64,000 nucleotides of DNA from assembly GCF_018324685.1 (NCBI RefSeq), contig NZ_AP023354.1, positions 4,216,001 to 4,280,000 of the forward strand. The letters run 5' to 3'. How positions within the stretch are numbered: the first letter of the stretch is position 1; each line of letters starts with the position of its first letter. The DNA is from Actinocatenispora sera. Lineage in GTDB: Bacteria; Actinomycetota; Actinomycetes; Mycobacteriales; Micromonosporaceae. The notes beneath the pieces were generated by a model. That model had not been told where the DNA came from. It saw only the letters and a program-made list of their open reading frames with translations, and did no database searches. The translations under genes and the position numbers were made by a program. Of the stretch, positions 50,334-59,194 are shown piece after piece.

Positions 50334-51496
50334 TGGAGTTCGGCCTCACCGACGAGCAGCGCGCGATCCGGGACACGGTGCGCGACTTCGTCCGCAAGGA
50401 GCTGACGCCGCGCGAACCCGACGTGCTGGCCCGCGACCGGCGCGGTGAGCCCGGCCTGACCCGCGACGAGCTGACCGCGCTGCAGGACAAGGCGCGCGGT
50501 TTCGGTTTCTGGGGCCTGTCCACCCCCGAGCAGTACGGCGGGATGGACCTGGACGCGGTCACCCAGGCGCTGATCCACACCGAGCTGGGCCGCACGTACG
50601 TCCCGTTCGTGTTCGGCGGCGAGGCGGACAACATCCTGTACGAGGCGAACGACACGCAGCGCGCCGAGTACCTGCTGCCCACCATCGAGGGCGACCGGAT
50701 CTCCTGCTTCGCGATCACCGAGCCGGGCGCCGGCTCGGACGCGGCGAACATCCGGCTCACCGCCCGCGCCGACGGCGACGACTGGCTGCTGTCCGGCGAG
50801 AAGACGTTCATCACCAACGGCAACGACGCCGACTTCGCCATCGTCATCGCGCTCACCGACCCGGCCGCCGGCGCCCGCGGCGGTTCGACCGCGTTCCTGG
50901 TGGACCGGTCGATGGGCTGGACCTCGTCGCCGATCGTCACGATGGGCCCGGCCGAGCCGGCGTCGCTGTTCTTCGACCAGGTCCGGGTGCCGTCCTCGCA
51001 CATCCTCGGCGAGGTCGGGCAGGGCTGGCGGCTCGCGATGCGCTGGATCGGCCGCGGCCGGTACCTGATCCCGGCGCGGGCGGTCGGGATCGCCGAGCGG
51101 GCGCTGTCGATGGCCGTCGAGTACGCGAACACCCGGGAGACGTTCGGCGCACCGATCGCCGCGAACCAGGCGATCCAGTGGATGATCGCGGACAGCGAGC
51201 TGGAACTGGAGGCGGCCCGGCTGCTGGTGCTGCGGGCCGCCTGGCTGGTCGACACCGGTGCCGACGCCCGGCACGCGTCCTCGATGGCGAAGCTGTCCGG
51301 CGCCACCATGGTCAACCGGGTGATCGACCGGGTACTGCAGGTGCACGGCGGCATGGGCTACACCCGGGAGCTGCCGATCGAACGCTGGTACCGGGAGGTG
51401 CGGCTGTTTCGCATCTTCGAAGGCACCGACGAGATGCAGCGGCTGATCCTCGCCCGCGACCTGCTGCGCGGCTACACGAAGGTGGGGCTGGTGTGA
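50333..51496 (+). CDS. Acyl-CoA dehydrogenase family protein
   Basis: An FAD-dependent dehydrogenase of 387 residues: CFAITEPGAGSDAANIRL, WLLSGEKTFITNGNDADFAIV, LGEVGQGWRLAMRWIGRGR, and the C-terminal VLQVHGGMGYTRELPIERWYREVR. The catalytic-base region EGTDEMQRL is present. It introduces a double bond into an acyl-CoA. Coupled to the SDR gene before it and to the MaoC gene after it (4-nt overlap), it suggests a beta-oxidation-like module. Confidence 0.92.
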   Translation: MEFGLTDEQRAIRDTVRDFVRKELTPREPDVLARDRRGEPGLTRDELTALQDKARGFGFWGLSTPEQYGGMDLDAVTQALIHTELGRTYVPFVFGGEADNILYEANDTQRAEYLLPTIEGDRISCFAITEPGAGSDAANIRLTARADGDDWLLSGEKTFITNGNDADFAIVIALTDPAAGARGGSTAFLVDRSMGWTSSPIVTMGPAEPASLFFDQVRVPSSHILGEVGQGWRLAMRWIGRGRYLIPARAVGIAERALSMAVEYANTRETFGAPIAANQAIQWMIADSELELEAARLLVLRAAWLVDTGADARHASSMAKLSGATMVNRVIDRVLQVHGGMGYTRELPIERWYREVRLFRIFEGTDEMQRLILARDLLRGYTKVGLV

Positions 51497-51942
51497 GGAC
51501 GTTCCGCAGCGCCGCCGAGCTGCTCGCCGCGGTCGGTACCGATCTCGGTACCAGTGGTGCCCGGCCGGTCAACCAGGCCCGCATCGACGCGTTCGCCGAC
51601 GCCACCGGCGACCGGCAGTGGATCCACGTCGACGCCGAGCGGGCCGCGGCCGGGCCCTTCGGTACCACGGTGGCGCACGGGTTCCTGACCCTGTCGCTGT
51701 TGCCGATGTTGCTGCGCGAGGTGGTCGAGGTGCGGGCCGCACACGCGCTCAACTACGGACTGGACCGGGTCCGCTTCCCGGCACCACTACCCGCGGGCTC
51801 CCGGGTACGCGCCAGCGCGACCCTGCTGTCCGCCGACCCGGCCGACGGTGGCGTGCAGACGGTGCTGCGCGCCACCGTCCAGGCCGCGGGTGCCGCCAAG
51901 CCCTGCTGCGTCGCGGACCTGGTCACCCGCTACCTGTTCTGA
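51493..51942 (+). CDS. MaoC-family (hotdog) enoyl-CoA hydratase-like protein
   Basis: A 149-residue hotdog-fold protein with the MaoC hydratase motif FADATGDRQWIHVDAERAA and FGTTVAHGFLTLSLLPML, giving the catalytic Asp/His dyad. GTG start overlaps the acyl-CoA dehydrogenase stop by 4 nt. Together with the SDR and the dehydrogenase it can catalyse desaturation, hydration and oxidation of an acyl-CoA. Confidence 0.88.
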   Translation: MRTFRSAAELLAAVGTDLGTSGARPVNQARIDAFADATGDRQWIHVDAERAAAGPFGTTVAHGFLTLSLLPMLLREVVEVRAAHALNYGLDRVRFPAPLPAGSRVRASATLLSADPADGGVQTVLRATVQAAGAAKPCCVADLVTRYLF

Positions 51943-51982
51943 TCCGGGCCGCCGCCCGCACTGATCGAGGTTCGGTGGTACG

Positions 51983-52020
51983 CCGGGACCAATCCCTTGA
52001 TCAACGCGGGTTGGTCCCGG
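51983..52020. repeat. Second copy of the TTGATCAAGGGATT dispersed repeat, inside a hairpin
   Basis: CCGGGACCAA (51983-51992) and TTGGTCCCGG (52011-52020) form a 10-bp stem whose 18-nt loop carries the inverse of the TTGATCAAGGGATT core seen at 44647-44706. It lies between convergent genes (MaoC + and SDR -), so it may act as a bidirectional terminator. Confidence 0.7.
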
Positions 52021-52033
52021 GCGCCGCGACCCT

Positions 52034-52067
52034 GGCCGCGGCCGCGGCCGCGGCCGCGGCCGCGGCC
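52034..52067. repeat. GGCCGC hexanucleotide array
   Basis: About 5.7 uninterrupted copies of GGCCGC lie in the convergent spacer just before the SDR 3' end. The run is self-complementary, contains overlapping NotI-like octamers, and probably expanded by slippage. Confidence 0.9.
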
Positions 52068-52080
52068 GGTGGGGCTGGTG

Positions 52081-52797
52081 TCAGGCCGCGGCGGGGCCGC
52101 CGTCGACCGGCAGCACCGTGCCGGTGAGGTACGCGTTGGTCATCAGCGCGAGGATCGCCCGCGCGACGTCGTCGGCGGTGGCGATCCGGCCCATCGTCGC
52201 GGCCTTGCCGTACTGGGTGAACACCGCCTCGCGCGCCTCGGCGGGGAAGCCGGACCACCAGGCGGTGTCGACGACACCGGGGGAGACCGCGTTGACCCGG
52301 ACCGGGGCCAGTTCGGCGGCGAGGCTGGCCACCCCGGCCTCCACCGCGCCGTTGATCATCGCCAGGCCGACCGCGCCGGGCGCCGCGTTGCGGGCGCTGG
52401 CCGCGCCGACCAGGGTGATCGAGCCGCCCGGCCGCAGCGCCGGCAGCGCCGCCTGGATCGCACCGAGGAAGCCGATCACCTTGGTGTCGAGCCCGCTGCG
52501 GACCGAGGCGAGGTCGAGCCCGGCGACGGGGCCGATGCCGGCGGCGTCGCCGGCGGCGAGGACCAGGTGGTCCAGCCGTTCCGGCATCGCGGCGGCGATC
52601 GTGTCGTGGTCGTGCAGGTCGGCGATGCGCCAGGCGATGCCGTCGCCGGCGGCGCGCAGCCGAGACTCGTTGCGGCCGGTGACGGTGACCTCGGCGCCGG
52701 CGGCCCGCGCGGCCCGTGCGGTGGCCAGCCCGATGCCGGAACTGCCGCCGGCGACAAGAACGGTGGTGCCTGCCAGGAATTCATTCTGAGACGTCAT
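52081..52797 (-). CDS. SDR family oxidoreductase
   Basis: A 238-residue short-chain dehydrogenase: TVLVAGGSSGIGLATARAAR, HLVLAAGDAAGIGP and the end TGTVLPVDGG. The usual catalytic Y-x-x-x-K is replaced around VGLAMINGAVEAGVASL (no Tyr/Lys pair), so classic SDR catalysis is doubtful; it may be a redox sensor or use another mechanism. It is divergent from a TetR gene across only 44 bp and is the likely target of that regulator. Confidence 0.85.
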   Translation of the reverse strand: MTSQNEFLAGTTVLVAGGSSGIGLATARAARAAGAEVTVTGRNESRLRAAGDGIAWRIADLHDHDTIAAAMPERLDHLVLAAGDAAGIGPVAGLDLASVRSGLDTKVIGFLGAIQAALPALRPGGSITLVGAASARNAAPGAVGLAMINGAVEAGVASLAAELAPVRVNAVSPGVVDTAWWSGFPAEAREAVFTQYGKAATMGRIATADDVARAILALMTNAYLTGTVLPVDGGPAAA

Positions 52798-52841
52798 GTC
52801 TCGAAATATATCCGAGGCAGCGCGTCTCGTAAACTGACCGG
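52798..52841. promoter_or_regulatory. Compact divergent leaderless promoters with palindrome
   Basis: On the minus strand TTTACG-17 nt-TATATT ends 7 nt before the SDR ATG. On the plus strand TAAACT (52830-52835) ends 6 nt before the TetR ATG at 52842, with no clear -35. Both mRNAs would be leaderless. CTCG...CGAG (52800-52803, 52813-52816) brackets the minus-strand -10 and is a candidate operator. Confidence 0.55.
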
Positions 52842-53381
52842 ATGGACGAGGTGAGCGCGAAGCGGGGTCGGCCGCGGGACGAGCGGGCCCGGAAGGCCAT
52901 CCTGCGGGCGGCCCGGGACCTGCTGCTCGAGGACGGGTACGCCGCGTTGACCGTCGAGGGCATCGCCCGGCGCGCCGGCGTCGGCCGGCAGACCGTGTAC
53001 CGGTGGTGGCAGGGCAAGGCCGACGTCGCGCTGGAGGCGATGAACGCCCAGGCCGAGCTGGAGATCGCGGCGACCGATCTGGCCGCCTTCGTGCGCGAGA
53101 CGTTCATCGTCGCGCCGCGGTACGTGCCGGCACTGTCCGGGCTGATGGCGCACGCCCAGCTCGACCCGGCGTTCGCGGCCCGGTTCCGGGCCGAGTTCCT
53201 GGACCGCCGGCGGGCGGCACTGATCGCGCTGGTCCGCGCCGAGCTTCCGGCACTCGACCCGGAGTACGCCGCCGACCTGGTGTTCGGCACCCTCTGGTAC
53301 CTGGTGCTGACCCGGCCGGACCGGCTCGACGCCGAGTTCGCCGACCGGATGTACGAGACGCTGCACGCGCAGCGACCGTGA
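52842..53381 (+). CDS. TetR-family transcriptional regulator
   Basis: A 179-residue TetR protein: KRGRPRDERARKAILRAARD, YAALTVEGIARRAGVGRQTV, then YRWWQGKADVALEAM. The C-terminal domain (TetR_C_16 or AcrR-like) has LAAFVRETFIVAPRYVPALS. It is divergent from the SDR gene, probably repressing it and itself. Confidence 0.9.
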   Translation: MDEVSAKRGRPRDERARKAILRAARDLLLEDGYAALTVEGIARRAGVGRQTVYRWWQGKADVALEAMNAQAELEIAATDLAAFVRETFIVAPRYVPALSGLMAHAQLDPAFAARFRAEFLDRRRAALIALVRAELPALDPEYAADLVFGTLWYLVLTRPDRLDAEFADRMYETLHAQRP

Positions 53382-53435
53382 CCCGGCGGCCCGGCCCCGC
53401 TCACCGGCCCGGGATGTGATGCACACTGCGTTAAG

Positions 53436-53465
53436 TTGACCGACGGCGAACAACGTCGTTAGGTT
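53436..53465 (+). promoter_or_regulatory. Promoter of the uORF/ABC importer transcript
   Basis: TTGACC (53436-53441), 18 nt, TAGGTT (53460-53465). The predicted start is at about 53472, the G of the GTG that opens the uORF, so this mRNA would begin with a start codon. Confidence 0.55.
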
Positions 53466-53471
53466 CGCTGC

Positions 53472-53555
53472 GTGGACGGTCACCTGCATCTCGGCTACGA
53501 GCTCGCGCTGCTCGCGAACCACGAGCACGCGGTCGCCGACGTGCACTGTCGCTGA
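53472..53555 (+). CDS. Putative 27-residue leader peptide (leaderless uORF)
   Basis: GTG at 53472 to TGA 53553-53555 encodes VDGHLHLGYELALLANHEHA then VADVHCR: 27 residues with five His and a penultimate Cys. The GTG coincides with the predicted transcription start 7 nt after the -10 box. A hairpin follows the stop immediately (CCGACC/GGTCGG, 53556-53572). The architecture fits attenuation-type leader peptides known in actinobacteria, but the effector amino acid is not known. It lies 196 nt upstream of the ABC importer SBP gene. Confidence 0.5.
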   Translation: MDGHLHLGYELALLANHEHAVADVHCR

Positions 53556-53693
53556 CCGACCCGTCCGGTCGGGCCGTCGAGCCCGCCGACCCCACCCCAG
53601 CCCGGTGACCGTCCGTGTCGGACGAAGCCGTTGCTTCTTGCCCCTTTTCTTGTGCATTTCCGCTGGCTAGTGTCATTTGCGGTCATACCGCCG

Positions 53694-53723
53694 ACCGGCA
53701 GCGGTGTGCTTTCGGCTGCCGGT
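53694..53723 (+). promoter_or_regulatory. Hairpin in the leader of the ABC importer gene
   Basis: ACCGGCAGC (53694-53702) pairs with GCTGCCGGT (53715-53723) around a 12-nt loop, 28 nt upstream of the SBP start and before its AGGAG. It could be an RNA regulatory element or an mRNA stabiliser in the leader following the uORF. Confidence 0.5.
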
Positions 53724-53750
53724 ACCCCTCCGGCGTTTCAAGGAGCCCTC

Positions 53751-55451
53751 GTGAACCGCAAACCCGTCCTGTCGATCGCCGCGGGTGCGCTGCTGGCCGG
53801 CACCCTCGCCGCCTGCGGCAACACCGGCGGTGGGTCGTCCACCACCGCGTTCGATCCGAAGACCTGCCAGGGCGGCACGCTGGAGGTGCTGAACCAGCGG
53901 GACATCACGCACCTCGACCCGGCCCGGATCTACACCTCCGGCGGCGGCAACATCCCGTCGCTGCTGTTCCGGACGCTGACCACGCGCAACCGGGCCGCCG
54001 GGGCGGCCGGCGCCAACGTGGTACCGGACCTCGCCACCGACCTCGGCACGCCCAGCGACAACGCCAAGAGCTGGACCTACCACCTGCGGTCCGGCCTGAA
54101 GTACTCCGACGGCACCGCGATCACCAGCGCCGACATCAAGTACGGCATCGAGCGCTCGTTCTCGCCGGACCTGCCGGGCGGCGCCGCGTACCTGCGCGAC
54201 TGGCTGGTCGGCGCGAAGAACTACGCCGGCCCGTACAAGGACCCGAAGGGCCTGGGCGCGATCGAGACGCCCGACGCCAGGACGATCGTGTTCCACCTCA
54301 ACAGCCCGCACGGTGACTTCCCGTACCTCGCCACCGCGACCCAGTTCGCGCCGGTACCGAAGGCGAAGGACGACGGGGTCAACTACGAGAAGCACCCGGT
54401 CTCCAGCGGCCCGTACCAGATCAAGACGTACCAGAAGAACAAGAAGCTGGTGCTGACCCGCAACAAGAACTGGTCCCGCAGCATCGACCCGGAGCGGCTG
54501 GCCTGCCCGGACACCATCGACATCACCTCCGGGCTCAACCCGGACGTGATCAACCAGCGGCTGGCGGCGAGCTCCGGCAACGACGCGAACGCGGTCACCA
54601 CCGACACCGACCTCGGCCCGGCGCAGATCTCCCAGCTGCAGGGCAACCCGGAGCTGGCCAAGCGCGTCGCCAAGGGCAACTTCCCGTACACGTACTACCT
54701 GACGTACGACACGACGAAGGCGCCGTTCGACAAGCTGAAGGTGCGCGAGGCGTTCAGCTACGCGGTCAACCGCAACTCGGTGATCAACGCGATCGGCGGC
54801 AGCTCGCTGGGGTACCCGGCGACCACGTTCCTGCCGAAGCAGAAGTCGATGGGCTACCAGCCGTACGACTACTTCCCGGCCGGCAAGAGCGGCAACCCGG
54901 CGAAGGCCAAGCAGCTGCTGGCCCAGGCCGGCTACCCGCACGGACTGACGGTCACGTTGGCGCACAACAACACCGCCGACGACCCGAGCGGCCCCGAGGT
55001 GGCGACCGCGGTGCAGGACGCGCTGAAGAAGGCCGGCATCACCGTCAAGCTGCAGACCATCGACTCCAACTCCTACTACGACACGCTGAACGACCCGAAG
55101 ACCCAGCCGCAGGTGGCGATCGCCGGTTGGGGTGCGGACTGGCCGAGCGGCGGACCGTTCCTGATCCCGCTGTTCGACGGCCGGCAGATCTTCCCGTCCG
55201 GCGGCAACTTCAACACCGCGATGGTGAACGATCCGGCGGTGAACAAGCAGATCGACCGGATCAACGCGATCACCGACCCGGCGCAGGCCGCGAAGGCGTG
55301 GGGTGAGCTGGACGCCTCGATGGGCAAGCAGGCCTGGTACGTGCCGCTCTACCATGGCAAGGACCTGGCGCTGTACGGCAAGAACGTCAAGAACGCCTTC
55401 GTCTCGGACTGGACCGGCGTCTACGACCTGTCCCAGCTCTCGGTCAAGTGA
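53751..55451 (+). CDS. Peptide-type ABC transporter substrate-binding lipoprotein
   Basis: A family-5 extracellular solute-binding protein of 566 residues (DppA/OppA type). The signal peptide ends in a lipobox (GTLAACG), so it is membrane-anchored outside the cell. Typical segments: TLEVLNQRDITHLDPARIYT, LKYSDGTAITSADIKYGIER and VREAFSYAVNRNSVINAIGG. GTG at 53751 follows AAGGAG. The 4-nt overlap with the first permease gene indicates one operon. Confidence 0.92.
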   Translation: MNRKPVLSIAAGALLAGTLAACGNTGGGSSTTAFDPKTCQGGTLEVLNQRDITHLDPARIYTSGGGNIPSLLFRTLTTRNRAAGAAGANVVPDLATDLGTPSDNAKSWTYHLRSGLKYSDGTAITSADIKYGIERSFSPDLPGGAAYLRDWLVGAKNYAGPYKDPKGLGAIETPDARTIVFHLNSPHGDFPYLATATQFAPVPKAKDDGVNYEKHPVSSGPYQIKTYQKNKKLVLTRNKNWSRSIDPERLACPDTIDITSGLNPDVINQRLAASSGNDANAVTTDTDLGPAQISQLQGNPELAKRVAKGNFPYTYYLTYDTTKAPFDKLKVREAFSYAVNRNSVINAIGGSSLGYPATTFLPKQKSMGYQPYDYFPAGKSGNPAKAKQLLAQAGYPHGLTVTLAHNNTADDPSGPEVATAVQDALKKAGITVKLQTIDSNSYYDTLNDPKTQPQVAIAGWGADWPSGGPFLIPLFDGRQIFPSGGNFNTAMVNDPAVNKQIDRINAITDPAQAAKAWGELDASMGKQAWYVPLYHGKDLALYGKNVKNAFVSDWTGVYDLSQLSVK

Positions 55452-56410
55452 GTACCGACGCACTGACCGACCAGGCCACCGCGCCGGCGCCCGAGGGGGG
55501 CGCCGGCGCCCGGTCGGTGTGGCGCGCGTTGCGCCGCGAGCCGGCCGCGCTGGTCGGGCTGATCGTGGTCCTGCTGCTGATCGTGGTGGCGCTCGCGGCG
55601 CCGCTGCTGACCGCGCTGGAGGGACAGGACTACACCAGCTACCACGACGGGCTGCTCGACTCGGCCCGCGGCGGGGTACCGACCGGTGACCTCGGCGGCA
55701 TCTCCGCGCAGCACTGGCTCGGGGTGGAGCCCAAGACCGGCCGCGACCTGTTCGCCCGGGTCGTGTACGGCGCCCGGGTCTCGCTCACGGTCGCCATCTC
55801 GGCCACGATCCTGCAACTGCTGATCGGGCTGACGATCGGGCTGGCCGCGGGGCTGGGTGGCCGCATCGCCGACGCGGTGCTGTCCCGGGTGACCGACCTG
55901 GTACTGGCGTTCCCGGCCCTGATCTTCTCGATCGCGCTGCTGGGCATCGTGCCGCAGTCGTTCCCCCGGCCGGTCCTGCTGGTGCTGGTGTTGGCGCTGT
56001 TCGGGTGGGCCGGCACGGCCCGCATCGCCCGCGGGCAGGCGCTGACGCTCAAGACCCGCGACTACGTGGCGGCGGCCCGGCTCGCCGGCGGCCGCGGTGC
56101 CCGGCTGGCCCGCCGGGAGATCCTGCCCGGCCTCGCCGCGCCGGTAATCACGTACGCGGCGCTGATGGTGCCGGGCAACATCGTGGCCGAGGCCGGCCTG
56201 TCCTTCCTCGGCGTGGGCATCAACCCGCCGACCCCGTCCTGGGGGCAGATGCTGTCGTCGGCGACCACCTGGTTCAGCGGTGACCCGATGTACGTGGCGA
56301 TCCCCGGCGTGCTGCTGTTCGCCACCGTGCTGTCGTTCACGCTGTTCGGCGACGGGCTGCGCAACGCGCTGGATCCGCGCAGCACGTCGCTGTCGAAGAG
56401 GGCGGAGTAG
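55448..56410 (+). CDS. Peptide-type ABC transporter permease (DppC-like)
   Basis: A 320-residue permease: N-terminal OppC_N region (VWRALRREPAALVGLIVVLL), then the BPD_transp_1 domain with about five more helices and the coupling motif ARLAGGRGARLARREILPGL (EAA loop). VEAGLSFLGVGINPPTPSWG is typical of DppC/OppC. GTG overlaps the SBP stop. It partners the DppB-like permease encoded next. Confidence 0.92.
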   Translation: MSTDALTDQATAPAPEGGAGARSVWRALRREPAALVGLIVVLLLIVVALAAPLLTALEGQDYTSYHDGLLDSARGGVPTGDLGGISAQHWLGVEPKTGRDLFARVVYGARVSLTVAISATILQLLIGLTIGLAAGLGGRIADAVLSRVTDLVLAFPALIFSIALLGIVPQSFPRPVLLVLVLALFGWAGTARIARGQALTLKTRDYVAAARLAGGRGARLARREILPGLAAPVITYAALMVPGNIVAEAGLSFLGVGINPPTPSWGQMLSSATTWFSGDPMYVAIPGVLLFATVLSFTLFGDGLRNALDPRSTSLSKRAE

Positions 56411-56412
56411 CC

Positions 56413-56509
56413 GTGGCCGCATACCTGATCCGGCGTGGCGTCATCGCCGCGCCGGTGTTCGTCGGTCTCGAGTGGCAGGAGTCGGCGTGGCCGCATACCT
56501 GATCCGGCG
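56413..56509. repeat. 23-bp direct repeat duplicating a gene start
   Basis: GTGGCCGCATACCTGATCCG plus GCG occurs at 56413-56435 and 56487-56509, 74 bp apart. Both copies begin with GTG and encode VAAYLIRR. Only the second is in frame with the permease; the first is shifted and stops early. It looks like a partial duplication of the permease gene start. Confidence 0.9.
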
Positions 56510-57479
56510 GGTGCTCGGCGCGCTGGTGGTGCTGCTCGTGCTGTCCGCCGCCGTGTACGTCATCTTCTACGCGCTGCCCGGCAACCCGGCGCAGCTGGTC
56601 TGCGGCCCGAAGACCTGCCAGCCCGACCAGCTGCACCGCATCGAGACCGAGCTCGGCCTCGACCAGCCGATCTACCTGCAGTACTGGCACTTCCTGATCG
56701 GCATCTTCGCCGGCCGGACGTTCTCCGGCGGGCCGGAGGCGATCCACTGCGCGGCGCCGTGCCTGGGCTACTCGTACCAGACCGGCGAGCCGGTGACCTC
56801 GCTGCTGCTCGACCGGCTGCCGGTGTCGGCGTCGCTGGTCGTCGGTGGCTTCGTCATCTGGGTACTGGTCGGCGTCGGGCTCGGCGTGATCTCCGCGCTG
56901 CGCCGCGGCCGGGCCCTGGACCGCGTCGTCACCACCGCGACGCTCGCCGGCAACTCGGTACCGGTGTTCCTGGTCGGGTTGCTGCTGCTGATCGTGTTCT
57001 GCGTGTACCTGCGGTGGCTGCCGTTCCCCGGCTACCAGCCGCTGACCGCGAACCCGGCGCTGTGGGCGCAGAACCTGATCCTGCCGTGGGTGTCGCTGTC
57101 GGTGGTGTCGGCCGCCGTCTACACCCGGCTGACCCGCACCTCGATGCTGGAAACGCTGGCGGAGGACCACATCCGCACGTTCCGGGCGTACGGGCTGAGC
57201 GAGTCGCGGGTGATCCGCCGGCACGCCCTGCGCGGCGCGCTGACTCCGCTGATCACGATCGGCACCATCGACCTGGCCACCTCGCTGACCGGGGCGACGC
57301 TGACCGAGAGCCTGTTCGGCCTGCCCGGGTTGGGGCAGCTGCTGGTGACCTCGGTACGCAACATCGACCTGCCCGTGGTGGTCGGCGTGACGATCCTGGC
57401 CGGCACGGTCATCGTGGTGGCCAACATGTTCGCCGACATCCTGTACTCGGTGGCCGACCGGAGGGTGGCGCTGGCATGA
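56487..57479 (+). CDS. Peptide-type ABC transporter permease (DppB-like)
   Basis: A 330-residue permease: N-terminal VAAYLIRRVLGALVVLLVLS, FYALPGNPAQLVCGPKTCQP, and the coupling EAA motif with HIRTFRAYGLSESRVIRRHA. GTG 56487 was chosen because AGGAG precedes it by 6 nt; the frame is also open to GTG 56472. It overlaps the ATPase gene by 4 nt. Confidence 0.92.
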   Translation: MAAYLIRRVLGALVVLLVLSAAVYVIFYALPGNPAQLVCGPKTCQPDQLHRIETELGLDQPIYLQYWHFLIGIFAGRTFSGGPEAIHCAAPCLGYSYQTGEPVTSLLLDRLPVSASLVVGGFVIWVLVGVGLGVISALRRGRALDRVVTTATLAGNSVPVFLVGLLLLIVFCVYLRWLPFPGYQPLTANPALWAQNLILPWVSLSVVSAAVYTRLTRTSMLETLAEDHIRTFRAYGLSESRVIRRHALRGALTPLITIGTIDLATSLTGATLTESLFGLPGLGQLLVTSVRNIDLPVVVGVTILAGTVIVVANMFADILYSVADRRVALA

Positions 57480-59194
57480 CCGACCAGCTTTCGCCGGAGC
57501 CGTCCTCGCACGTGCCGGCCCCGCGGTCCGGCGATCCGGCCGCCGCGCCGATCGTCGCGGTGGACGGGCTGACGGTGACGTTCCCCGGCGGTACCCGGGC
57601 GGTCGACGGGGTGTCGTTCGACCTGGCGCCGGGCGCGTCGCTCGGCATCGTGGGGGAGTCCGGGTCGGGCAAGAGCGCGACCGCGCTGGCCTTGCTCGGC
57701 CTGCACCATGGCACCGGTGCGCGGCTCACCGGCCGGGTCGAGGTCGCCGGTACCGTCGTGGACGACGCCGATCCGGAACGGCTGCGGCGGCTGCGCGGCG
57801 CGACCGCGGCGATGGTGTTCCAGGACCCGATGTCGGCGCTCGACCCGTACTTCAGCGTCGGCAGCCAGATCGCCGAGGTGTACCGGCTGCACACCGGCGC
57901 GTCCCGGCGCGCGGCGTGGTCCCGCGCGGTGGAGGTGCTCGACCACGTCGGGATCCCGCACGCAGCCCGGCGCGCGTCCGAGCCGCCGCACCAGTTCTCC
58001 GGCGGGCAACGGCAGCGGGCGCTGATCGCGATGGCGCTGGCGCTGCGGCCGAAGGTGCTGATCGCCGACGAGCCGACCACCGCGCTGGACGTGACGGTCC
58101 AGGCGCAGATCCTCGACCTGCTGCACGGGCTTCGCGCCGAGACCGGGATGGCGCTGCTGCTGGTCACCCACGACCTCGGGGTGATCGCCGGCACCGTCGA
58201 CGAGGTACTGGTGATGCAGCGCGGCCGGATCGTCGAGCGCGGCGGCGTGCGCCAGGTGCTGTCCGCGCCGGAGCACGACTACACCCGGGCGCTGCTGTCG
58301 GCGGTACCTCGGGTCGACGCGCCACGCCAACGCGCCCTGGCGGACGGCGCGGCTCCGGTCGAACCGCTGGTGCGGATGGTGGACGTGCGGCAGGACTTCC
58401 CGGTCGGCCGCGGCCTCGTGCCGGGCCGGCACCGCAGCGTCGCCGCGGTCGACGGGGTGAGCCTGGACGTGCGGCGCGGCGAGGTCCTCGGCGTGGTCGG
58501 CGAGTCCGGCTCGGGCAAGACGACGCTGGCCCGGATGATGGTGCGGCTGCTGCGTCCCACCGGCGGCCGGGTCGAGTTCGACGGCACCGAGATCGGCGGG
58601 CTGTCCGATCGCCGGCTCGCGCCCTTCCGGCGGGACCTGCAGATGGTGTTCCAGGACCCGATCTCGGCGCTGAACCCGCGCCGCAGCGTGGGGGAGAGCA
58701 TCGCCGATCCGTTGCGTACCGCGGGGATCCGGGACGACGCCCGGATCCGGGCCACGGTGCGGGAGTGGCTGGCGCGGGTCGGGCTGGACCCGGACCGCTA
58801 CGACGCCTACCCGCACGAGTTCTCCGGCGGGCAGCGCCAGCGCATCGGCATCGCCCGCGCGCTGGTCCGCTCGCCCCGGCTCGTGGTGTGCGACGAGCCG
58901 GTGTCGGCGCTGGACGTCTCCACCCAGGCGCAGATCATCGACCTGCTCGCGCAGCTGCGGGCCGAACTGGACCTGACCGTGGTGTTCGTCGCGCACGACC
59001 TCGCGGTGGTACGCCAGGTGTCCGACCGGGTCGCGGTGATGCACGGCGGGAAGCTCGTCGAGCTGGCCGACGCGGACACCGTCTACACCGATCCGCAGCA
59101 CGACTACACCCGCACGCTGCTTGCCGCGGTACCGGTACTCGATCCCGACCTGGCCGCGCAACGCCGGGCTGAGCGCGTCGCAGTGGCCGGCTGA
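57476..59194 (+). CDS. Fused dual ABC ATPase (DppD-DppF type)
   Basis: A 572-residue protein with two complete ABC domains: Walker [16 protein letters not shown] and [15 protein letters not shown], signatures [15 protein letters not shown] and [15 protein letters not shown], and Walker [12 protein letters not shown] and [11 protein letters not shown]. It powers the importer formed with the SBP and permeases. The fusion of the two usual ATPases is common in actinobacteria. Its stop overlaps the SUMF1-like gene by 1 nt. Confidence 0.94.
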   Translation: MTDQLSPEPSSHVPAPRSGDPAAAPIVAVDGLTVTFPGGTRAVDGVSFDLAPGASLGIVGESGSGKSATALALLGLHHGTGARLTGRVEVAGTVVDDADPERLRRLRGATAAMVFQDPMSALDPYFSVGSQIAEVYRLHTGASRRAAWSRAVEVLDHVGIPHAARRASEPPHQFSGGQRQRALIAMALALRPKVLIADEPTTALDVTVQAQILDLLHGLRAETGMALLLVTHDLGVIAGTVDEVLVMQRGRIVERGGVRQVLSAPEHDYTRALLSAVPRVDAPRQRALADGAAPVEPLVRMVDVRQDFPVGRGLVPGRHRSVAAVDGVSLDVRRGEVLGVVGESGSGKTTLARMMVRLLRPTGGRVEFDGTEIGGLSDRRLAPFRRDLQMVFQDPISALNPRRSVGESIADPLRTAGIRDDARIRATVREWLARVGLDPDRYDAYPHEFSGGQRQRIGIARALVRSPRLVVCDEPVSALDVSTQAQIIDLLAQLRAELDLTVVFVAHDLAVVRQVSDRVAVMHGGKLVELADADTVYTDPQHDYTRTLLAAVPVLDPDLAAQRRAERVAVAG

